Positions 18,389-28,200 of a stretch of DNA of 54,708 nt are shown here, in pieces. The position numbers and the translations under genes were made by a program. The first letter of the stretch is position 1; every line of letters begins with the position of its first letter. The stretch comes from an uncultured Clostridia bacterium (GTDB lineage Bacteria > Bacillota > Clostridia > Christensenellales > UBA1242): NCBI GenBank assembly GCA_944360075.1, contig CALVTE010000006.1, forward strand, positions 1-54,708. The letters are read 5' to 3'. Below the pieces are notes generated by a model. It was not told the DNA's origin. It saw only the letters and a list, made by a program, of their open reading frames with translations, and ran no database searches.

Positions 18389-19127
18389 ATTTTTAACCTT
18401 CTTCAAAAATCTGAAAGATAAAATTTTGGATATTATTTTTCCGTTAAACACAAAATGTATATTCTGCGAAGATGAAATTGTGGACTTTGACAAAAAGCCT
18501 TACTGCGACAGATGTGAAAAGTTTGCCTTCAACAGCGGAAACAAATGCGTCAAATGCGACACTCAAATCAAAAGCGAAAACATAATCTGTGACCATTGCA
18601 AATCGCATAAAAGATTTTTCGAAAAATGCTACTGCCCGCTAAACTATAAAGACAGCGTGCGCAGCAGCATTCTCAGATTTAAAGACAGCAACGCAAAATA
18701 TCTTGCCAAAAGCTATGCAAAGCTAATAAGCCAGTATATCAAAAACGAAAATTTAAACTTTGACATAGTGACTTTTGTGCCTTCGCATAAAAATGCAGTA
18801 AAACGCCGAGGTTACAACCCTGCCAAACTTATTGCTGAAGAGCTTGCTCTGCTTGAAAACAAACCCTGCATAGAAACACTTATCAAAATCAACAAAACTT
18901 CGCCGCAGAAAAATTTATCTTATCAAGAGCGAGCAAAAAATCTTGAAAATTCGATGATTATCACAAACGCCAAGGCAATCAAAAACAAAACTCTGCTGCT
19001 GATTGATGATGTTGTCACAACTTGCGCAACTGTTGACCACTGCAGCAAACTGCTAAAACCTTATGCCTCAAAAATCTACGTTGCCGCAGTTGCCAGAAAC
19101 CATTTGAAAAAAGAAAACGAGGATTGA
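18381..19127 (+). CDS. comF: ComF-family phosphoribosyltransferase-like protein
   Basis: A 248-residue protein with an N-terminal double zinc-ribbon region (CIFCEDE, CDRC, CVKCDTQ, CDHCK) followed by a type I phosphoribosyltransferase fold. The PRPP-loop equivalent is LLLIDDVVTTCAT, where the usual Gly of DDVVTTGAT is Cys. PSHKNAVKRRGYNPAKLIA and SYQERAKNLENSM are conserved ComF segments. ComF proteins take part in DNA uptake during natural transformation, and in some bacteria in recombination. Here the gene is translationally coupled to recD2, which fits a DNA-processing role. No other competence gene is in the window. Confidence 0.88.
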   Translation: MNKFLTFFKNLKDKILDIIFPLNTKCIFCEDEIVDFDKKPYCDRCEKFAFNSGNKCVKCDTQIKSENIICDHCKSHKRFFEKCYCPLNYKDSVRSSILRFKDSNAKYLAKSYAKLISQYIKNENLNFDIVTFVPSHKNAVKRRGYNPAKLIAEELALLENKPCIETLIKINKTSPQKNLSYQERAKNLENSMIITNAKAIKNKTLLLIDDVVTTCATVDHCSKLLKPYASKIYVAAVARNHLKKENED

Positions 19128-19191
19128 GAATTTTAAAATAATTTTTTATTCTCTATATCAAATTTAACTAAACGACTATCATTTCGAAAAA

Positions 19192-19222
19192 AAGAAACTT
19201 TACAAAAATCATAAAGTTTCTT
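19192..19222. terminator. bidirectional terminator between comF and the minus-strand gene
   Basis: AAGAAACTTTA (19192-19202) pairs with TAAAGTTTCTT (19212-19222). The 3' T-run is stronger on the minus strand, so it mainly serves the gene ending at 19256, but it also lies downstream of comF. Confidence 0.65.
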
Positions 19223-19255
19223 ATATTTCGTCAACAAAATTAGACCAGCAAAAGT

Positions 19256-19873
19256 CTATTTTTTGTTTTGCTTTTTGCTTAGCAGCATTTGCTGATAGCA
19301 AGGTGCTTTGTCGAGTGAAGTATTTTCAAAAACAATGCTTTTGTTGTTTTTGCGCTTATAATCCAACCATTTCTGGTGGACTCTGTAAACAATTTCGTAA
19401 TATTTGCTGTTAGTCACCAGTTCAACATCTTGCACCTGCTTGTTGTTGGTCAGGGCAAAAAATTTATAAGAAAAAATTTCGTCAACCTTTTTGATTTCAA
19501 GCACATCATTTTCAATCAGCGAGCAAAGCGTTCGGATCCAGCCTAAATAGCCCATGACAGATTTGTAGTATTTTTTGTCAGTCAAATCATCCTTGAAATT
19601 TCCGTTTGCTTGTTCATCCAAAATGTTTAAAATTTCACTGTTGCCATCAATGCTGTAAAAAGATTCGTGAAACTCAATCATAAAAGAGGCTTGGTCAATT
19701 TCCTTGTCTTTTTTAAATTGAATATACAAAGCAACAGCACCGATAATAGCTGTGATTGTGGTGACAACTGAAGAAATTGTCGAACTATATTGCGTTAAAA
19801 AACTTGAAACGGCAACTCCTATAACAAGCAAAGCTGTTGAAATAATAATAATAATTGATCTGTGTTTATGCAT
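19256..19873 (-). CDS. membrane-anchored protein of unknown function (DUF4760-like)
   Basis: The start at 19873 is chosen for its GGAGAAGGT Shine-Dalgarno; the frame extends 27 codons upstream without one. The 205 residues begin with two hydrophobic helices (about 9-30 and 37-58), then a soluble, mostly helical cytoplasmic domain with aromatic-rich patches (SVMGYLGWIRTLCSLIEN, YYEIVYRVHQKWLDYKRK). The layout resembles DUF4760-type proteins. No catalytic motif or lipobox was found. It is a single gene with its own terminator, between comF (convergent) and tRNA-Glu. Confidence 0.5.
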   Translation of the reverse strand: MHKHRSIIIIISTALLVIGVAVSSFLTQYSSTISSVVTTITAIIGAVALYIQFKKDKEIDQASFMIEFHESFYSIDGNSEILNILDEQANGNFKDDLTDKKYYKSVMGYLGWIRTLCSLIENDVLEIKKVDEIFSYKFFALTNNKQVQDVELVTNSKYYEIVYRVHQKWLDYKRKNNKSIVFENTSLDKAPCYQQMLLSKKQNKK

Positions 19874-19997
19874 ACCTTCTCCTTTTGATTTTATTATAAA
19901 CAAAACAAACAACAGTGTCAAATGAAAAAAATAATATTTCAATAATCCTTGCATAACTTGTCAAAAAAAGCAGAGAACAATTCTCCGCTATAATTTC

Positions 19998-20072
19998 TGG
20001 TAGCCTCAAGGGGAATCGAACCCCTGATTCCGCCGTGAAAGGGCGGTGTCTTAACCGCTTGACCATGAGGCC
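19998..20072 (-). tRNA. tRNA-Glu (anticodon TTC)
   Basis: The minus strand folds into a complete 75-nt cloverleaf. The acceptor stem GGCCTCA pairs with TGAGGCT (one G-U), the anticodon loop CTTTCAC sits on a CCGCC/GGCGG stem, the T-arm contains GGTTCGATT, and CCA is encoded. The anticodon TTC reads Glu codons. Confidence 0.97.
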
Positions 20073-20091
20073 ACAAACATGATACTTTTTT

Positions 20092-20120
20092 ATTATATCT
20101 ATTTGCAGCACCCAAGTCAA
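20092..20120 (-). promoter_or_regulatory. tRNA-Glu promoter
   Basis: Minus-strand TTGACT (20120-20115), a 17-nt spacer and TATAAT (20097-20092), about 20 nt before the tRNA 5' end. This is close to the sigma-A consensus. Confidence 0.75.
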
Positions 20121-20151
20121 GTATTTTTTGCAAATTTTGTCAGCAAAATCA

Positions 20152-20180
20152 CAAAAAAAACCACCCTTTTTTAAGAGTGG
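20152..20180 (-). terminator. terminator of the 176-residue membrane protein gene
   Basis: In the minus-strand RNA, CCACTC pairs with GGGTGG (one G-U) around an 8-nt loop, followed by eight U. It lies a few bases after the stop of the gene ending at 20188. Confidence 0.75.
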
Positions 20181-20187
20181 CATATTT

Positions 20188-20718
20188 TTATTTGCGTTTG
20201 CTTCGTTTTGCCTTTGCAAGTTTGCCACCGCAAGCAATTCCGATTCCTGTGCCGATAAGGCCAAAAACCAAGAAGAGCCAAGCGCCAACTGCTGGGATGT
20301 AGCTATGAGTTACACCAAATGCTTCGGTATGAAGTTGAATGCATCCTGCAAGCAATAAAACAAAGGCAAGTAACACTGCCAAAAGTGCAACAATGCTGAT
20401 GATTCTTACTACAATTTGCAACCAATTCTTTTTAATGAAAAATTGCAGAACAACAGCGATAATAAGAAGACTTAAAAGAATAATGCTTATGATAAAGAAA
20501 GCTTCACTGCCCTTCCAAGTTCCTTCTGCGTCTCCAAGCAATATAGAACTTTCTCCATTTAGAATTTCAAACCAATCTCCAAAAGCAACATTTTCACCAT
20601 TTGCACTCTGACCTGCCCCGCTCATTTGAGAAAAATACACCCCGCCAGCCATACTGATCAAAGCTGCAAGTGATAATGCAATCGCAAGCACCCTTAAAAT
20701 TATTGTTTTTACTTTCAT
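20188..20718 (-). CDS. four-helix membrane protein, unknown
   Basis: The ATG at 20718 follows GGAGGGGAA, and the 10 upstream codons in frame overlap the promoter. The 176 residues contain four hydrophobic helices (about 5-30, 70-95, 103-125, 140-165) and a Lys/Arg-rich end (KLAKAKRSKRK). The topology suggests both termini inside and one extracytoplasmic loop of about 40 residues containing GDWFEILNGESS. I do not recognise the family. The gene has its own promoter and terminator. Confidence 0.55.
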   Translation of the reverse strand: MKVKTIILRVLAIALSLAALISMAGGVYFSQMSGAGQSANGENVAFGDWFEILNGESSILLGDAEGTWKGSEAFFIISIILLSLLIIAVVLQFFIKKNWLQIVVRIISIVALLAVLLAFVLLLAGCIQLHTEAFGVTHSYIPAVGAWLFLVFGLIGTGIGIACGGKLAKAKRSKRK

Positions 20719-20739
20719 TTCCCCTCCTTTCTGGTTATA

Positions 20740-20768
20740 GAATAACATGTTTCAAAGATTTATGTCAA
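20740..20768 (-). promoter_or_regulatory. promoter of the 176-residue membrane protein gene
   Basis: Minus-strand TTGACA (20768-20763), a 17-nt spacer and TTATTC (20745-20740). GTTAT-tct-ATAAC, a short palindrome, overlaps the -10 box. Confidence 0.55.
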
Positions 20769-20774
20769 GCAAAT

Positions 20775-21503
20775 TTACTCTTCTTCATCTTTTTTTTCTT
20801 CCACATAAGGCTCTGGGAAGAGCACTCTTTTTGCAATCTCAAAACGTGTTTGTTTGTAAGGCACAAGTTCGGTGCAATATTTTTCGATGATTGACAAAAT
20901 TTCGTTGTTGTACTGCTCATTTTTCGGCCCAACTGGAGCAATAAACGTCACTCCATATTTGCTGACTTTTTTGCCGCTTATCAAATCCTTGTATTCTGTT
21001 TTTTCAAAAATAAATCTTGCCCTGTAGCCAAAACCGCCTATGATATGATATTTTTTTCCGTGCACCAAAATTTCGATTTTTGGCACAGTCTGGCGGACTA
21101 TCGACACCAAATCAATTGTGAATGGCTGCGAAAATGAAGATTGAATGGCGTTTGCGATTTGGATTGGAAAGTCTTTAGGCTCTTCTCTGCCCGAGCACTC
21201 TGCCAAATAGAATTTTTTGCTTTTGCGGTTGATTGATTTTGGCAAGAAACTGATTTTTCGCACCTTGAAAAAGATTCCGCCGTCGTCTTCGTATTGTTTT
21301 GAAAGCACCAGTCCAGCATTTGAAAGCATATTGTTTGCCACATCATACACGATTTCGCGTCCCAAAAAACTTTGAACATAGCGAAGAGTATAAAAGTTCA
21401 AATGTTTTTCAAGTTTTTCAATCAATTTTTTTTCATCTTTACCGATAATATAGTAGTGATGTTTTTCTGAATTTTCATTTTCTAAGGTTGAAAAATCTTT
21501 CAT
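20775..21503 (-). CDS. hypothetical soluble protein, weakly CYTH-like
   Basis: The ATG at 21503 is preceded by AGGAGAAAA; the upstream in-frame extension has no ribosome site. The 242-residue product has no membrane segment or signal. It has a pattern of alternating charged and hydrophobic strands (YDVANNMLSNAGLVLSKQYE...GIFFKVRKI, then KYHIIGGFGYRARFIFEKTEY) that faintly recalls CYTH/triphosphate-tunnel proteins, where paired Lys/Arg/Glu on beta strands bind polyphosphate. The similarity is too weak for a function call. The C-terminus is acidic (EEKKDEEE). It is divergent from the rubrerythrin-like gene. Confidence 0.45.
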   Translation of the reverse strand: MKDFSTLENENSEKHHYYIIGKDEKKLIEKLEKHLNFYTLRYVQSFLGREIVYDVANNMLSNAGLVLSKQYEDDGGIFFKVRKISFLPKSINRKSKKFYLAECSGREEPKDFPIQIANAIQSSFSQPFTIDLVSIVRQTVPKIEILVHGKKYHIIGGFGYRARFIFEKTEYKDLISGKKVSKYGVTFIAPVGPKNEQYNNEILSIIEKYCTELVPYKQTRFEIAKRVLFPEPYVEEKKDEEE

Positions 21504-21601
21504 TTTGTTTTCTCCTATTGTTAGTTTACTAAAATAAAGAAAAAAAATCAAATGTTTAACTGTTATTATTAAGGAAATACATTAAAAAAAGGAGAATTTT
21601 T

Positions 21602-22195
21602 ATGGAATTTTGTTTAAGTCAAACAAGGCAAAATATGGCAAGAGCCTTTGCTGGGCTATGTCAAGACAGCGCTAGGCTTGAGTTTATGTCAAAAGATGCC
21701 AGTGCTGACCAGATGCACTATCTTGCTTTTCTTCTTGAAAACATGGCCAAGCACAAAATTGCACAAGCACAAAGACTGCAACAATCAATCCTTGAAAACA
21801 ACTTGCACAGCAATGACAATGTGCCCATTGAAGCAGGCTATCCTTTTGAAAAGAATGACATCAAAACTTCGCTCAATCGCCAAGCTGTGATTGAAGAATT
21901 TGAAGGCGGCAATTTGTTTTTACAGTTTGCCCGTGTTGCAAAGGATGAAGGCTTTTTGAAAATTGCCACTTTGTTTGAATTGATTGCCAAAGTTTCAAGC
22001 AAACACAGCAAAATCTTAAAGGTGCTGTCAAAGGACTATAACAAGCGCAATCTCTACAAAAATTCCACACCGCTTTGCTGGGTTTGTTCAAATTGCGGCA
22101 ACTTTGTCACAAGCCTGCGCAGCTGGCAGAGCTGCCCCCTATGCCAAAAAGAAAAGGGTTACGTGATTCTGCCCCAAGAAAAGCTGACACCCTAA
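21602..22195 (+). CDS. rubrerythrin-like protein with degraded di-iron site
   Basis: A 197-residue protein with a ferritin-like helical domain and a C-terminal rubredoxin-type iron site (C162, C165, C178, C181). Aligned by hand to rubrerythrin, the first-helix Glu is Q21, the Glu of the ExxH pair is M48 (H51 kept), and the Glu of the last ExxH pair is S132 (H135 kept). Only the E98/E101 pair remains. Canonical rubrerythrin reduces hydrogen peroxide at a di-iron centre using electrons from the rubredoxin site. With three carboxylate ligands lost, that chemistry is doubtful here, so electron transfer, a mononuclear site or a structural role are alternatives. AAAGGAG precedes the ATG. Confidence 0.75.
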   Translation: MEFCLSQTRQNMARAFAGLCQDSARLEFMSKDASADQMHYLAFLLENMAKHKIAQAQRLQQSILENNLHSNDNVPIEAGYPFEKNDIKTSLNRQAVIEEFEGGNLFLQFARVAKDEGFLKIATLFELIAKVSSKHSKILKVLSKDYNKRNLYKNSTPLCWVCSNCGNFVTSLRSWQSCPLCQKEKGYVILPQEKLTP

Positions 22196-22242
22196 AGCAA
22201 GGCTTGAGCATATTTCTTTTGCCCTGCTCATAACTTATTTTT

Positions 22243-23676
22243 GTGAAATCTCAACTCAAATTTCGCAATAAATTTTTGTATGGAATTGGCGGGCTGGGTT
22301 ATAGTTCAATGTCACAGACGCTGAACAATTTTATCATGTTTTTTGGCACTTCTGTGATGGGCATTTCAGGTTCGCTAGTCGGAATTGCCATTGCCATTTC
22401 TTCGCTGTGGGACGGCGTGAGTGACCCGCTTGTTGGGCATCTTTCTGACAACACAAACAACAGATTTTTTGGCAAGCGGTTGGGCTTTATGTTCTTTGGG
22501 ATTTTTGTGATTGCCCTTCTCAATATTTGTATTTGGTCAATGCCCTCATCGCTGCCTGAACTAGGCAAATTTTTTTGGCTTTTGTTTGGAATGCTTGCCA
22601 TAGAAAGCGCCAACACCTTTTTTGGAACGCCCTATGCAGCCCTTGCCATCGACCTGGCTCCAGACTATAACGAGCAGTCAAAAATTCAAAGTTTTAAAAC
22701 GGTGTTCTCCATCATCGGAATGGTTTTGCCAAGCATTTTGATGTATTTTTTTATGCCTTCAATCTCCATAAGCATACAGGCATCTCACAGCCAAAGCGGA
22801 TATATAAAAATCGCCTTTATCAACTCCTTTTTGCTGCTCTTTTTTGGCCTGATTATGATTTTTTCTTGTCTTAAATACGTGCGCAAAAACAAAATATATC
22901 AAGTTCAAACGATAAAAGAAAAATTCAAATTTTCTGCGCTGGTCAACGGATATTTCAACATTTTGAAGAAAAAGGATTTTCGAAATGTGATTCTTGGCTA
23001 TTCGTTTGCAACAATTTCTTCTGCCTTTTTGACTTCGGTGGGGCTGCACCTTTTCACCTACTGCTATCATTTTTCAAGCCCACAAATTTCCATTGTGCTG
23101 ATATGCCTTTTTGGTGGCGCCATATTCTCGCAGCCACTGTGGGTGTATATCTCGAAAAGGCTAGACAAAAAACGCGCGCTGATCTACTCGCTGACCACCA
23201 TCATTTTTGGAATATTTTTGATTGTGCTGACTTTTCTTTTTCGGCAATACATTCCGGTTGATACCATGTTTTATATCGCAATGCCCTGCCTTGTTTTTTG
23301 CGGAATAGGAGCGGGCGCCATGTATAGCCTGCCCTTTTCGATGTATGCCGATGTTGTCACCCTTGAGATTATTGAAACGGGCAACAACAATGCAGGTTCT
23401 TACACGGGATTTTTCACTTTTACCTACAATCTTGCAAACTCGCTAGCCCTTCTTATCATAGGTTTTTTGCTCGACATCATCAAGTTTGACTCTTCTTCGC
23501 CGCTGCAAGCCCTTTCGGTGCAGAACGGCCTTGGCATGATCGTCTTTTTTGGCTGCACTATATTTTTGTCGCTTGCAATTATGATGTTTTCAAAATATTC
23601 CTTAAAGCGCTCAGATGTTTTAAAAGTTCAACTTGCCTCTGCTCGTGATAAAAAAGAAAAAATTGCAAACAACTAA
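22243..23676 (+). CDS. GPH-family (MFS) sugar:cation symporter
   Basis: A 477-residue transporter with 12 predicted helices. The N-terminal third carries features of the glycoside-pentoside-hexuronide family: SLWDGVSDPLVGHLSDNT resembles the WDAxxDPxxGxxxD motif that forms the cation and sugar site in MelB-type proteins, and GKRLGF follows. The start is GTG at 22243 with no clear Shine-Dalgarno; no better start lies before the conserved first helix. It precedes a lipoprotein gene by 4 nt and a substrate-binding protein gene further on. It probably imports a glycoside or uronide; no glycosidase is nearby to suggest which. Confidence 0.8.
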   Translation: MKSQLKFRNKFLYGIGGLGYSSMSQTLNNFIMFFGTSVMGISGSLVGIAIAISSLWDGVSDPLVGHLSDNTNNRFFGKRLGFMFFGIFVIALLNICIWSMPSSLPELGKFFWLLFGMLAIESANTFFGTPYAALAIDLAPDYNEQSKIQSFKTVFSIIGMVLPSILMYFFMPSISISIQASHSQSGYIKIAFINSFLLLFFGLIMIFSCLKYVRKNKIYQVQTIKEKFKFSALVNGYFNILKKKDFRNVILGYSFATISSAFLTSVGLHLFTYCYHFSSPQISIVLICLFGGAIFSQPLWVYISKRLDKKRALIYSLTTIIFGIFLIVLTFLFRQYIPVDTMFYIAMPCLVFCGIGAGAMYSLPFSMYADVVTLEIIETGNNNAGSYTGFFTFTYNLANSLALLIIGFLLDIIKFDSSSPLQALSVQNGLGMIVFFGCTIFLSLAIMMFSKYSLKRSDVLKVQLASARDKKEKIANN

Positions 23677-23680
23677 AATT

Positions 23681-24178
23681 ATGAAAAAATTGTATATTTT
23701 GGCTATTTTTCTGCTTCTGCCCCTGCTTTGCTCTTGCCAGCACAGCCTTGCTTTTGGCAGCATAGAGCGCGATCAGCATCAAATTGGTGGAAATTTAAGC
23801 TTTGTTTACAACCCTGACAGCCAAACAGCAACCTTTGGCGGCGAAGGCGAAGTGGTGCAATTTTATGGCGTAGACCTGACAAAAGGCTGGCAAGAAGCTG
23901 GCTGCCGAATTGGCATCAAACTCACCCCACCACCTGATGTTGAAAGTTTTGAAGGCGTCAGCATTTTTGTGGACGGCAAAGAAAATCCGCCATATCTGCG
24001 ATGTATATATTTAAACGGTGAAAAAACTGGAGAGATCGAACTTTTTCCTCTTGTGAGAGATTTGGAGAAAACCATTGAAGTGAAGGTTGAGTGGCAAAGC
24101 GGCGTTCAAAGTCAGCTTTACAAAATAAAATTTGTCAAAGGCACAACCATGATGCAAAAACAAAGCACCGAAAAGTAA
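23681..24178 (+). CDS. small lipoprotein, unknown
   Basis: The start at 23681 gives a classic lipoprotein signal, MKKLYILAIFLLLPLLCSC, with Cys19 as the lipidated residue. The frame extends further upstream but that part lies inside the symporter gene. The mature part is about 147 residues, rich in beta-strand pattern, with GGNLSFVYNPDS and repeated YG/GVD segments, and probably folds as a single extracytoplasmic beta-sandwich. No known family is recognised. It follows the symporter gene by 4 nt and precedes a second lipoprotein by 34 nt, so it is in the same operon. Confidence 0.6.
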   Translation: MKKLYILAIFLLLPLLCSCQHSLAFGSIERDQHQIGGNLSFVYNPDSQTATFGGEGEVVQFYGVDLTKGWQEAGCRIGIKLTPPPDVESFEGVSIFVDGKENPPYLRCIYLNGEKTGEIELFPLVRDLEKTIEVKVEWQSGVQSQLYKIKFVKGTTMMQKQSTEK

Positions 24179-24212
24179 TTCTTCTCATAAACTGATTTTG
24201 TGAGGAGGAAAA

Positions 24213-25229
24213 ATGCAAAAAACAAAACGACTTTCAATTTTAATCTGCTCGGTGATGATCTGTCTTCTTTCCTGCTTTGCATTTGTTGGCTGCGGCGAGT
24301 CTGACGCAAACAAAATACGCTTAAACGAGGTCACACGAAGCATTTTTTACGCACCGCTTTATGTGGCTTTAAACATGGGCTTTTTTGAGGATGAAGGGCT
24401 GGAAGTGACCATCGAAACAGCAACAGGCTCAGATGCGTCAATGACGGCGCTGCTTTCTGGAAGTGCCGACATAATCTTGGCAGGGCCCGAAACAGTGATA
24501 TATTCTTCCACTTCAAAAGACCACCCTATTGTTTTTGGGCAGCTGACGCAAAAAGACGGTTCCTTTATTGTTTCGCGCGAGCAGCTGAGTGAAGAATTCA
24601 ATCTGCAAATGCTTAAGGGCAAAACTATCATAGGCGGAAGAGCTGGAGGACTGCCTGCAATGACGCTTGAATACGTGATTAAAAACGCAGGTCTTTCCAT
24701 TGGCGAGAATCTAGCTGCTGGGCAGGTGAACCTGCGCACCGACGTGGCATTTAACAACATTGCAAGCGAGTTTCAAACTTCTGGGAATGAATTTTGCACC
24801 CTTTTTGAACCAAATGCAACAACGCTTGAAAATGAAGGGAAAGGCTATGTGGTTTCGGCGGTAGGCAAAGTTTCGGGCGAAATTCCATACACATGTTTTG
24901 CCACCAAGTCAAGTTATCTTGAAAACAACGCCGAACAGGCAGAAAAGTTTTTGAAGGCTGTGAAAAATGGCTATCAATACATCATAGAAAACAGCTCTGC
25001 CACCGTTGCCAAGGCCCTCAGCTCAACCTTTGTTGGCATGAGTCAGGCTGAACTTGAAATTGCAATTGAGCAATACATTTCAATCGATGCTTGGAGTGAT
25101 GACATGATTATGAGCCAGCAGTCTTTTGAAAAATTGCTGGATATCATAAACTCAACTCAAGGCACAAGTTATGCTCCAGAATTTGAAGAACTGATCGACA
25201 ACTCAATTGCTGAAAAACTTGCAGCATAA
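24213..25229 (+). CDS. NMT1/SsuA-like substrate-binding lipoprotein
   Basis: The 338-residue protein has a lipobox (FAFVGCGES) followed by a type II periplasmic-binding fold of the NMT1/THI5-SsuA-TauA group. FYAPLYVALNMGFFEDEGLEVTI, GSADIILAGPETVIYSS and GRAGGLPAMTLEYVIKN are the usual segments. Such proteins deliver thiamine precursors, sulfonates, nitrate or similar ligands to an ABC permease and ATPase. None of these partners is in the window, so it is an orphan or is served by a distant transporter. GAGGAGG precedes the ATG. A strong terminator follows. Confidence 0.8.
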   Translation: MQKTKRLSILICSVMICLLSCFAFVGCGESDANKIRLNEVTRSIFYAPLYVALNMGFFEDEGLEVTIETATGSDASMTALLSGSADIILAGPETVIYSSTSKDHPIVFGQLTQKDGSFIVSREQLSEEFNLQMLKGKTIIGGRAGGLPAMTLEYVIKNAGLSIGENLAAGQVNLRTDVAFNNIASEFQTSGNEFCTLFEPNATTLENEGKGYVVSAVGKVSGEIPYTCFATKSSYLENNAEQAEKFLKAVKNGYQYIIENSSATVAKALSSTFVGMSQAELEIAIEQYISIDAWSDDMIMSQQSFEKLLDIINSTQGTSYAPEFEELIDNSIAEKLAA

Positions 25230-25244
25230 ATAAAACAAACAAAT

Positions 25245-25277
25245 AAAAAAAGACAGCAATGTTGCTGTCTTTTTTTA
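25245..25277. terminator. bidirectional intrinsic terminator
   Basis: AGACAGCAA (25251-25259) and TTGCTGTCT (25262-25270) form a stem with a tight loop, flanked by A-run and T-run tails. It serves the substrate-binding protein gene on plus and the giant GLUG gene ending at 25275 on minus. Confidence 0.85.
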
Positions 25278-28200
25278 AGAAATTGCTTGCCAACCTGAAC
25301 CAGAAGAGGTAATCAGATTTGTCATATAGCCTTCACCATAAGTTTGGTAATACATCTGCAACAATTCTTGCCCCACCCACACAAAGTCAGCCATAACAGG
25401 CGTCGGAGAGCCTTCCAGCCAAACAAAGTTTGAAAAGTCTGTGCCGACATAGAATCTTTCAGTGCCGCTTGACTTGTTGAGAGTGAACAGTGCTTTGTCG
25501 AAAATATTTTTTTCTTGGCTTAGGTCCATTTCAGCCCCGTCAGCAAGGTTGGCAAGAAGATAGATACCGGTTGCCGAAACAAAATCGCTGATGATGACAT
25601 CTTCATCCGCATTGTTTCCGCAGAAGGTCAAAGCGCCAGCGTTTTCAGCCGCAATTTCAAACCCGCAGTTGTCGATGGTGACAGCATTTGCTGTTGCCGT
25701 AGACATAATGTCAAGTGTTGATGACAAAATTCCAACACTTGCGCTGCCAGAAAGTTTTGCCGATATAAGGGTGTTTGAAATTGAAACTGATGTTGTCTCA
25801 TTATTTACCGCCAAGGTTCCAAAAACTGCACCTGCATATTTATCCGCAACTGCAATGTCGGCGGAAACAATCACGTTTTCAATCACAACGCTTGCATTAG
25901 ACCGTCCAATAACGCCTCCAGCCGTGCTTTCTTCAAGAGAATTTTCAATGTTGATTGATCCTGCAACTGAGCAATTGCGAATATTGACAGTCCCAAAACC
26001 ATTCATAATATACCCCACAACTCCACCAGCACTGCATAATTGAGATATATTGTTTGAAACATTTGCTGAAATATTGCAATTTTCAATTGTTGTTACGCCT
26101 GGAGTAACACTTGAACTTTCACTTGAAACACCTTGGTTCACAACAATCGCGGCTATTCCTCCTGCCGCCATCCAGCCTTTGACGTCCGCATTCACAAGGT
26201 TGACATTTTTGATTTCACATGGCGTGCTGGCCCCTCCAATTGAGCCAAACAGCCCTGACTCCATATATAATGCTTTGCCTCCACTCAAGGTTTTAAGACC
26301 AGAAATTTTGAATCCGCCGCCGTCATAATTCCCACCAAAAATAATGTTATACAAATTGTTTTGATCAGCAGGATTTGCGATAGGACTCCAGTAATATGCA
26401 GACAAGTCAATGTCAGCAATTTGTTTGAAATAAAAACCTGGATAATAATATCGCATATGTATTCCTGACAAGATTGCTTCTGACTGGATACTGTCTGCGC
26501 TGCCGCTGTTGACCATATAGGCAAGATAAGCAAGCTGCTCAGCCGTCTCGATCAGATATGGGTCTTCTTGTGTGCCGCTGCCGCCAGCATAAGAAGTTGC
26601 ATAGTTGCCAATATCAGACCATTTTTCAACCTGGGCAAACACAGGATAACCATCATTTTCACCTGTTTTAAAGCCCCAAATTCCAGCAAAATCCCATAAT
26701 TGATAAATATACCCCCAGCGCTGAGAATCTTGATAGAAGTCAAGGTTTTTTGCCAAATTTTCAAGGTCGGCAATGTAGCGGCTGTCAGAAACAGTTTCTG
26801 TGCCAGAAGGCTGCATTGAACTTGGGATTTGACCGCCAAAGTAGGTGTAGTCACCAACCTTGCCATTGCCAGTGATTGCCCCCACATTGGTGGTGCCACT
26901 GACCGAACCGATAACAAAGGCCACATCAATGTCAATAGTGCTATAAGAAGTTGACGATGGTTTAGTAACAATTCCAAACAAACCACCCACATTGGTGGTG
27001 CCGCTCACGCTTCCACGAGAGTAAACATTTTGAACGTTAACAAGACTACTTGTTGAAACGCTTGGTAATAACCCAGCCACACCGCCAACGTTTTGGCTGC
27101 CGTCAAGACCAACCACGTCGCCAGCATTGTAGCAGTCGTTCAAACTGCCAGAAGCTGCTCGCAAATAACCGATCACACCGCCAACACTTGTCATACCGCT
27201 GACCGTGCCATAGTTTGCAGACTCTGACGCAGTGCCATAGCCTACCACGCCGCCAACATACTCGCCGCCGCTGATCGAGCCATAATTGAAACTTTTTGAA
27301 ATTATACCGTCAGAAGCAATACCACCAACATACTCAGAAGCAGCACCTGCATTGACGTCCCCATAATTGACGCAACCGGAAGCCAAAACGCCAGCCCCAT
27401 ATGGAGCAATGCCACCAGCAACACCAGCAACAGCTGAGTCATCAATTGCCGTCACATTGCCATAGTTTGTGCAATCCACAATTTGTCCGCCTGATGAATA
27501 AGAAACGAGCCCAGCAACATTAGAAGTTGAGCCTTGAGAAGTCGATTCGATATTTGCCCAGTTGGTGCAGTTGCGAACGGTTATACCATCAGATAGCAAA
27601 GCGCCCACAATGCCTGCAACTTGGCCCACTCCTCTTACTGTCCACTGCTGGTCACCTTCAGCATTTGGCAGACCTGAAACCACATTTTCTATCACCTGAC
27701 TAGTGCCGTTTGTATATAACATACCAAACACCGAGCATATAATGTTAAGAATGTCGCTCGAATTTACATATGGCAAAAAAGTCATTCCTGTGATGTAATA
27801 TCCGCCACCGTTATAATTCCCTGAGAAGTATGTGTTTTCTAGCACTTCACCATAAATGCCGCTAAGCGCCCCGATTGGGAACCACAGATGGCCTTGCAAA
27901 TCGATATTGGCTGTTTGCTTGAAATACTGCCCGTTATACATATAGCCAGAGCCGTTGTAAACATTGTATGACAAAAGTGCAAGTTGTTCCGCCGTTTCAA
28001 TCAGATACGGGTCCTCTTTAGTGCCGCTGCCGCCAGCAAAAGAAGAAGCTACATTTTCAGTGTTGATCCACCAGTCAAGTTCAATCAAAACAGGATAGCC
28101 ATCGTTCTGCCCTTCTTCAAAGCCCCAAGTGCCAACAAAATCCCAAGCGCTGTACCAGTTGTCAGCATTTGTAAACCACTCTTCTGTTTTTGCAAGCGAG

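Noticed and set aside
18381..19127. A competence operon around comF
   Set aside because: No comFA, comE or comG-like gene is present; only recD2 is linked.
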